This document shows positions 1 through 7,796 of a stretch of DNA of 7,796 bases, in pieces. The DNA is from JAMXLO01 sp041487355 (GTDB taxonomy: Bacteria; Pseudomonadota; Alphaproteobacteria; Acetobacterales; Acetobacteraceae), in contig JBGPND010000231.1 in the NCBI GenBank assembly GCA_041487355.1, positions 1-7,796 on the forward strand, read 5' to 3'. How positions within the stretch are numbered: the stretch's first letter is position 1; every line of letters begins with the position of its first letter. A program made the position numbers and the translations under genes. The notes under the pieces are model-generated. The model made no database searches. It had not been told where the DNA came from and saw only the letters and a program-made list of their open reading frames with translations.

Positions 1-5
1 CAGTC

Positions 6-1154
6 ATGAAGATCACCGACGTTCTCGCTTACCCACTTGCTGTCGACTACGACCAGGTGAGCTGGACCGCGCACGAACACATGGACCGCGCGCAGTTGAT
101 CCTCATCGAGGTTCGCACTGACCAGGGAATCAGCGGTTTCGGCGAGGTAGCAGGCGGCCCTCAGAAGCTCATCTGCGACCTCGTGAAGACATTCTCCGAA
201 GTGGTGCAGGGCATGGACCCCATGGGCCATGTCGAGGTCTGGCAGAAGTTGTTCTCGCTGACCTCGCCACGACCCGGCGGTATCGGCGGTTGGGACGGTC
301 TGCCGGCACCGCTGCCGCGCAGCCAGCGGCCGCAGATCATGGCTGCGATCGGCGGCATCGCCATCGCGCTGTGGGACATCAAGGGCAAGGCCGTCGGGCT
401 GCCGGTCTTTCGTCTGCTCGGCGGCACCCGCACCGAGGTCTTCACCTACGCCACCGGCGGATTCTACATCGAAGGCGCGCCGCTGAACCACTATGCGGAT
501 GAACTCGCGAAATACGTCGCCGACGGCTACCGGGCGGTCAAGCTCAAGACCGGGGCATTGTCCTTGCAGGATGAAGTCGCACGCATCCGCGGGGTACGCG
601 AGGCGATCGGTCCCGACGTGTTGTTCATGCTGGACATGAATGCGCCCTACGATGTCGCCGGCTGCATCCGTTTCGCCGAAGCGGTCGCACCGTACGATAT
701 CTTTTGGCTCGAAGAGCCCCTGCACTGGTATCTGCAACCGGCAGATTTCGTCTGCCTCGCCGCGGCATCGCCGATTCCGCTGGCACACGGCGAGCGTGAG
801 TTGCACCGCTACTCGGTTCGCGACTTCATCGATTCCGGCGCGATCCGTTTCGTGCAGTTCGATTCGACGCGGCACGCCGGCTTCACCGAATCACTTCGCA
901 TCGCCCACCACGCGGAGCAAAAGGGCGTGTCGATCGCGCCGCACTCCGCGGGGCATATCCACAGCCACCTCGTATCGGCCTTCGGTGATGCCGCATTTGC
1001 CGCCGAATCCATAGGGAACCCCGGCCGCCATCCGATTCACGACGGCATTTATCGAGGCGGCGCCGAGGTGAGGAATGGTATGGTGCATCTGACCGAAGCC
1101 CCCGGCTTCGGGCTGGAGATCGATTGGCAATACGTCGAGAAATATCGATCGTGA
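6..1154 (+). CDS. Mandelate racemase/muconate lactonizing enzyme family protein (enolase superfamily)
   Basis: The 382-aa product has the two-domain layout and usual length of the enolase superfamily: an N-terminal capping domain (about residues 1-125) and a (beta/alpha)7-beta barrel. These enzymes abstract the proton alpha to a carboxylate with Mg2+ help, giving racemisation or dehydration of hydroxy or sugar acids. Visible motifs are KLK (K179, K181) for the KxK base, metal ligands D210 in LDMN, E236 in LEEP and E263 in HGERE, and a likely D286/H313 dyad (FDSTRHAG and APHSAGH). E334 could be the electrophile-side Glu. This pattern matches the mandelate racemase subgroup better than the muconate cycloisomerase one. 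The start lies 5 bases from the window edge, so its ribosome site is not visible. The oxidoreductase gene follows after 46 bp, suggesting a shared sugar-acid pathway. The family is secure; the substrate cannot be assigned from sequence alone. Confidence 0.9.
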   Translation: MKITDVLAYPLAVDYDQVSWTAHEHMDRAQLILIEVRTDQGISGFGEVAGGPQKLICDLVKTFSEVVQGMDPMGHVEVWQKLFSLTSPRPGGIGGWDGLPAPLPRSQRPQIMAAIGGIAIALWDIKGKAVGLPVFRLLGGTRTEVFTYATGGFYIEGAPLNHYADELAKYVADGYRAVKLKTGALSLQDEVARIRGVREAIGPDVLFMLDMNAPYDVAGCIRFAEAVAPYDIFWLEEPLHWYLQPADFVCLAAASPIPLAHGERELHRYSVRDFIDSGAIRFVQFDSTRHAGFTESLRIAHHAEQKGVSIAPHSAGHIHSHLVSAFGDAAFAAESIGNPGRHPIHDGIYRGGAEVRNGMVHLTEAPGFGLEIDWQYVEKYRS

Positions 1155-4100
1155 GTCGGCCGCTGGCGATCATCGGAATCTGGGTAGGGAGAGGGACATC
1201 ATGGCGACGACCGGCAAAATCCGCGTTGGCATAGTCGGGGCAAGTCCGAACCGCGGATTTGCCTCCATCGCGCATATCCCCGCGCTGCAGGCGCTTCCGG
1301 GGTTGGCAATCACCGCCGTTTGCACGACCCGCCAGGAGTCGGCCGACGCGGCAGCCAGGCATTTCGGCATTCCGCTGGCGTTTTCCGATCCGGAAAAGCT
1401 CGCGCGACATCCCGATGTCGATCTGGTCACGGTCTGCGTGAAGGTGCCCGACCATTACCTGCCGGTCATGGCCGCGATCGACGCAGGCAAGCATGTTTAC
1501 TGCGAATGGCCGCTCGGCCGCGATACCGACGAGGCCGTCCGGATGCTCGATGCGGCGGAACGCAAGGGTGTCCGCCATGCGGTCGGACTGCAGGGCCAGG
1601 TGTCGCCAGCGATCAACTACGTCAAGGACCTGGTTGCCCAGGGCTTTGTGGGTCGCGTTCTGTCGGGGACGATGATCGGTTGCGCCGCGAACTGGGGGGC
1701 CTCGATCGACCGCGCGTATCAGGCCGACCGCGCCAATGGCGCCAACCTTCTGACGATCACCGGCGGCCACCAGATCGACGCGCTGTGCCATTGCCTGGGC
1801 GAATTTCGAGAACTTGCCGCGTTCGTGGTCAGCCAGCGCGACCGCATTCCCGCGGACGACGCCGGCGGGATCATTGCGAAGACCTCACCCGACCAGCTCG
1901 TGGTCAACGGCATTGTCGGCGATGGCGCGGTGGTATCCTTCCAGATCCGCGGCGGCATGGCGCGCGGGACCGAGTTCCTGTTCGAGATTCATGGCGATGA
2001 GGGCGACCTCGTGCTCACCGCCACCTCGCGCGCATCCATGCAACGCCAGGAACTGAGCCTGCAGGGCGCGCGGGGCGCCGGCATGGCACTGGCCCACATG
2101 CCGGTTCCCGGCAAGTACCGCTGGGTGCCGGAAGCAGTGCCCGAAGGCTCGCCCTACAATGTCGCGCAACTCTACGCGAAACTGGCCGAAAGCATCCGCC
2201 ACGGAAAACCCGCCAGCCCGGGTTTCAATGCGGCCGTCACCCGTCATCGCCTGATTGATGCGATCGTGCGCGCCTCGGACACCGGGCGGAAGCAGGTGGC
2301 ATAGGCGGTTTGGCTTCGCCCCCTGCTCCGCGACCGCGGCTCTGGGGCCGAAGCCCAGAACAACCAAACCTGTGCCAGGACACAAGATTTCCGTATCTGC
2401 TGCGTGATGTGGCGATCGAGCGGCCGAAACAGAGCCTGCCCTCGGTTCAAGTCCGAGCGTCTGCACCACCTCCCTGACCAGACAGTCAGAAGTCGGCGAA
2501 TGCCTGGTGCTGCACACCGGCGCCGCCGACCGCGTTCGTCAGCAACTGCAGGTCGCCGCGGGGAACCAGCAGGTCCGCGGCGCTGCCGCAATCGGATGTG
2601 CCGTTGCTGGTGTGTTGTCCGGCCCAATGAACGCGATACATGCGCTTGTTGCCGGAGCGCTGCTCCACCACGAGGCTGCCGCCGCCAGATGCCATGACGT
2701 CAGGCCTGAGGTTGCAGCTCACCGGGAGCTGGTCCGTTACAGTGATCACGGCGAATTCCCAGTCGGCGGGGACCTGCGCACCGGACCTGAAGACCAGGAT
2801 GTCGCCGATCCTGGGACCGAGGTCGATCGTCCTGGCAGCCGACATCACCGCAACCGAACTCGCCAGCAGCATCGCAAGCACGCAGGCGGCCACCACGGTC
2901 CCGACGGTGTCGCCCACAGCTTCGTTGGTGCGCCTGCGACCCCGGCCCTTCATCGGTCGCGACCATTTGTGCTGGAGCGCCCACGGCCGAGCCCGTAGCG
3001 CATCTCCTGCGCCTGGTCGGGGGTCAGTGTGGCGAAATCCGGCAGGAATTCAGGATCGCGCGGCAGCGGCCGAGCTTTGGCGCACAGCACGCGGCCCAAC
3101 TGGGCAAGGACCAGGCTGAACCGCGCCTGGTGCGGCAGAGTGATCACGGCTGAACCTCTTCGTTGTCTGGGCGGACGGGTTCTGCCTCCTGGATGCGCCT
3201 CCCAGGCGATGCGTCAATGATATTGCCATTTCCTTCGCATGTGCAGCATCACATTCCCGTGAGCTTGACCTGTCCCACGCGATGTCGGATCAGGACCGCG
3301 CTGCCACCTCTGAACAGAGTGAGCGCCATGCCGGGACCACTGCACGGCTACCGCGTCGTCGATCTGACCTCGATGGTGTCGGGGCCTTCCGCGACGATGC
3401 TGCTGGCGGACCAGGGCGCCGATGTCATCAAGGTCGAGAACCCGCAGGGCGGCGATCACACGCGCGCCGCGGCGAACCGGCGGGGTGGGTATTCCGCCTC
3501 GTTCCTCAACAACAACCGCAACAAGCGCTCGATCGTGCTGGATCTGAAGACGCCGGGCGGGGTGGAGGTGCTGCAGCGGCTGACCGCCGGGGCCGACGTG
3601 TTCATCCAGAACTTCCGTGCCGGTGTCATCGACCGCATGGGGTTCGGCGAGGCGGCGGTGCGGGCGCTCGCGCCGGACGTCGTCTATGTCTCCATCAGCG
3701 GCTTCGGTGAGCAGGGGCCGTTCGCCGCCAAGCCGGTGTATGACCCGTTGGTGCAGGGGCTGTCTGGATTGGCGACGGTGCAGGCCGGCTCCGATCAGGA
3801 GCGGCCGCGTCTCGTGCGCACCATCCTGCCCGACAAGCTGACGGGTATCGTGGCGGCGCAGGCGATCACCGCCGCGCTGCTGGCGCGCGAGCGGACAGGG
3901 CAAGGGCAGCATGTACGGCTCTCCATGCTGGACGCGGTGATCGCCTTCCTTTGGGGTTCCGACATGGGCAGCCAGACCTTCGTCGGCGACGAGTTGCCGC
4001 AGCAGGAGGCTGCCAGCTTCATCGACCTGATCTACGAGACGGCCGACGACTACATTAGCGCGGCGGTCCAGACCGATCGCGAATGGGCGGCGCTGACCCG

Positions 4101-7100
4101 CGCGCTGGATCGCCCGGAGTGGCTCGACGAACCGCGCTTCAGGACGCCCGCGCTGCGGCAGAAGCATATCAACGAGCGGCTGGCGATGACCCAGGAGGTG
4201 CTGCTCGCGCGCCCGGCGGCGGAGTGGCTCGCGCGTCTGACGGCGGAGGGTGTGCCCTGCGCGCCCGTGCTGACACGCACCAGGATGATCCAGCATCCGC
4301 AGGTGCAGGCGAACGGCATCGTCGTCGAGACCGAGCATCATGGTGCGGGCAGGCTGCGCCAGGCGCGACCCGCGGCGCGGTTCTCCGCCACGCCGGCCGC
4401 CATCCGCCGCGGCGGTCCCGCGCTTGGCGAACATACGGACGAGATCCTGGCCGAGCTTGGCTATTCGGACGCGGAGATCGCGGCGCTTCGGGCGGAGGGT
4501 ATCGACGCATGATCGACTTCTATTACTGGCCCACGCCGAACGGCTGGAAGGTCTCGATCATGCTGGAGGAATGCGGGCTGCCGTACCGCGTTGTTCCGGT
4601 GAACATCGGCCGCGGCGATCAGTTCAAGCCGGAGTTCCTCGCGATCAGCCCGAACAACCGCATGCCGGCCATCGTCGATCACGACGCCGATGGCGAGGTG
4701 GTGTCGGTGTTCGAATCGGGCGCGATACTGCTGCATCTGGCCGAGCAGAGCGGCCGGTTCATGCCGCAGTCCCGGCGCGGGCGGAAGGAGACGCTCGAGT
4801 GGCTGTTCTGGCAGGTCGGCAATCTCGGTCCGATGGCCGGCCAGCTCAGTCATTTCGTGAACTATGCGCGGGGCGAACACAGCTATTCGCATCAGCGCTA
4901 TGCCAACGAGTACAACCGCTGTCTCGGCGTGCTGGAGCGCCGGCTTGAAGGGCGCGAATTCATCCTCGACGAGTATTCGATCGCCGACATGGCGTCCTGG
5001 CCCTGGGTGCTGATCGCGAAGCCGCTCGGCCAGGCACTGGACGAATTCCCGAACGTCGCCCGCTGGCGCGATGCGATCAAGCAGCGCCCGGCGGTGCAGC
5101 GCGGTGTCGATCTGGGCAAGGAGCTGCGCCGGTCAGCGCCGCCGACCGAGGAGGAGCGTCGGATATTGTTCAATCAGACCGCGCAAGTGGTGTCGCAGTC
5201 GCGTTCAGGGTGATCGGCGGCACCCCCACCCCGGCCCTCCCCCGCTTCGCGGGAGAGGGGGCGCGGGAGAGGGCCGGGGTGGGGGTGCTGATCGCATCTC
5301 CGTACTCGCCTACCACGCCGTCCGATATCCCCTGAACCGCACTGGTATCCGCCGGATGTCCTGCAACACGTCAGGCGGCACCTCCGACCGCCCTGGCGCA
5401 TTGGCCCCGACATTGACCGCGTCGCTGACACCGCCGAAGCGCCGCTCGATCGCGCTGGCAATCTCCTTGTGCGTGCCCACCGCCGTGAACAGATGCACGA
5501 CATCGTCCGACACCGACGCGGTCATCTCGTCCCACCGCCCCTGCTTCGACATCTCGTTCAGCTTGCGGCCCAGATCGCCGAGCCCATGCAGTTCGAGCAC
5601 CGGCCAGTAGCCAGGTGTCGAGCCGTAGAACGCCACCCGCGCCCGCACCCACTCGAACATCTTCGCCACCGCCGCCTCGTCCGGCCCGGTCGCGATGAAG
5701 CCGCCGCCGGTGATCTCGAAATGCTCCAGGCTGCGCCCGCCCTTCGCCAGCCCCTGCTTCAGACGGGGCACCACCTCCTCCGCCAGATATCGCCGCGTGC
5801 AGAACGAATGTAGCCGCACGCCATCCCCCACCTCGCCGGCCAGCCGCAGCGAGTGCGGCCCGACAGCGGCCAGCGTGATCGGCACCATCTTCATGCCGAG
5901 CGAGGGCGGCACGAAATGCGGCGTCATCAGTGTGAACGTGTAATGGCTGCCCTCGAAGCGCAGCCGCTCGCCCTTCTCCCAGCAGGTCCAGATCGCCCGC
6001 AGCGCCTGGACGTATTCGCGCAGCCGCGGCACCGGCGGCGACCAGGGCACGCTGAACCGCCGCTCGTTGTGCGGCCTGATCTGCGGCCCGATGCCAAGCA
6101 CGAAGCGGCCGCGGGAGGCGATCTGCAGGTCCCAGCAAACATTCGCCACCACCATCGGGCTGCGTGGGAACGCAATGGCAACGGACGTGCCCAACTCGAC
6201 CCGCTCCGTTGCCAGTGCTGCCGCGGCATGCGGCAGGAACGGGTCGTGCTTGTTCTCCATCGTCAGCAGGCCGTCGTAGCCCGCCGCCTCGGCGGCCCGC
6301 GCCGCTTCAGGCACCTTGCGCAAATCGTCCTGCGGCAGGGCGGTCAGCACACGCATCTGGCTCCTCCGTCATGGCATGCCGCACAGTGTGCACCGGCGTT
6401 GCCGTCGCGGTCGATCTGCGGCAGAACGGCGCACCGAAGCCCCGCGTCGGAGACAGGGCAGGCCCAGTGGGAGGTGCAGCATGAGATTCGCCAAAACCGC
6501 CATCGCAGCAGCTTGCATCGCTGCCCTGTCCAGCGCCGGCGCGCTCGCGCAGACGGTGAAGCTGGGCATCGTCGATACCTATTCCGGCCCATTTGCCGCC
6601 GTGGGCGAACAGTTGGACCGCGGCATCCGGCTCTACATGAAACTGCACGAGAAGGACCTGCCACAAGGCGTGAAGCTGGAGATCATCCGGCGCGACGACA
6701 CCGGCCCCAACCCGGAGGTTGCCAAGCGCATGGCGCAGGAGCTGGTCACGCGCGACCACGTGCAGCTTCTGGCCGGAGCGATATACACACCGAACGCGCT
6801 CGCCATCGCGCCGCTGGCGACCGAGGCCAAGGTGCCGTTCATCATCATGAATGCCGGCACCGCGATGATCACCACCAAGTCGCCCTACATCGCACGCGTG
6901 TCGTTCACCATGTGGCAGTCGAGCTATCCGCTGGGTGCATGGGCGGCAAAGAGCGGCATCAAGAAGGTCTACACGGCGGTGTCGGACTACGGTCCGGGGA
7001 TCGACGCCGAGGCGGCCTTCACCAAGGGCTTCACCGACGCTGGCGGGCAGATCGTCGGGTCGGTTCACATGCCGCTGGCCAACCCGGATTATGTGCCGTT

Positions 7101-7796
7101 CATGCAGCGGGCCAAGGATGCCGCGCCGGATGCCGTGTTCGCCTTCGTTCCAGCCGGCAAGGATGCGACCGCACTGATGAAGACGTTCGGCGATCTCGGA
7201 TTGAAGCAGGCGGGGATCAAGCTGATCGGTCCAGGCGACATCACCACCGATGAAGAGCTGCAGAACATGGGTGACGTGGCGCTCGGCGTGGTGACGGCGT
7301 TCCACTACTCCGCCGCGGCGGCCCGGCCCGCCAATCAGGCCTTCGTCAAGGCTTACCAGGCGGAGTTCGGTGCCAAGGAGGAACCCAGCTTCGAGGTGGT
7401 CGGTGCCTATGACGGCATGGCCGCGATCTTCCACGTCATTATCGCACAGAACGGCAAGATCGACCCCGACAAGACGATGGAACTGTTGAAAGGCTGGAAG
7501 AATGACGCCAGTCCGCGCGGGCCGATCATGATCGATCCCGAGACGCGCGACATCGTGCAGAACGAGTACATGCGCCGGATCGAAAAGGTGAACGGCAAGC
7601 TGGCGAATGTCGAGTTCGAGACCATGCCGATGGTGAAAGACCCGTGGAAGGAGATCAACCATCAAAAATGATGCGGGCGCGCCCGTATATCAACGTCATG
7701 GCCGGGCTTTAACCCGCCAAACACCCCCCAACGGTGGTGCGTGGATGGCCGGGTCAAGCCCCGCCCAGACGTAGAGTACCGAACGGTGGTTGGACG

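Overview
The window is a GC-rich stretch (roughly two thirds G+C by eye) with tightly spaced metabolic genes. It looks like an alphaproteobacterium, most likely Rhodospirillales/Acetobacteraceae. This rests on codon use, the mix of gene families (enolase-superfamily enzyme, Gfo/Idh/MocA oxidoreductase, class III CoA-transferase, Nu-type glutathione transferase, luciferase-like oxidoreductase, Liv-type binding protein) and C+G-rich palindromic intergenic repeats. The lineage is an inference; no rRNA or other marker gene is present.

Left block (1-2370, + strand): a mandelate racemase/muconate lactonizing enzyme-like protein (6-1154) and a Gfo/Idh/MocA oxidoreductase (1201-2304) lie 46 bp apart and probably form the end of a sugar-acid or polyol catabolic operon that continues to the left. 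A nested hairpin (2307-2370) follows them.

Middle block (2371-3327): a tRNA 3'-end-like remnant (T-arm, one acceptor strand and ACCA, 2441-2468) has no detectable matching 5' half. Next to it are two small minus-strand genes with a 4-base ATGA overlap. They encode a 65-aa soluble protein (3147-2950) and a 155-aa single-pass membrane protein (2953-2486), both of unknown function. The 180 bp between them and the next gene is a divergent promoter region.

Right block (3328-7796): a class III CoA-transferase (3328-4512) and a YfcG-like glutathione transferase (4509-5213) are on the + strand with a 4-base overlap. A strong palindromic repeat (5220-5288) separates them from a convergent LLM-class oxidoreductase (6356-5310). 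The latter diverges across 124 bp from a periplasmic branched-chain amino-acid-type ABC binding protein (6481-7671). The window ends in a hairpin and a degenerate inverted pair of REP-like units.

Taken together this is a peripheral catabolism region: uptake of a small organic solute (binding protein), CoA activation, thiol chemistry and redox steps on unknown substrates. I do not see a defence system, CRISPR array, intact mobile element or clearly new multi-gene machine. The points most worth checking are the tRNA fragment beside the two small genes, the Gfo/Idh/MocA protein with a substituted catalytic lysine, and the translationally coupled CoA-transferase/GST pair.
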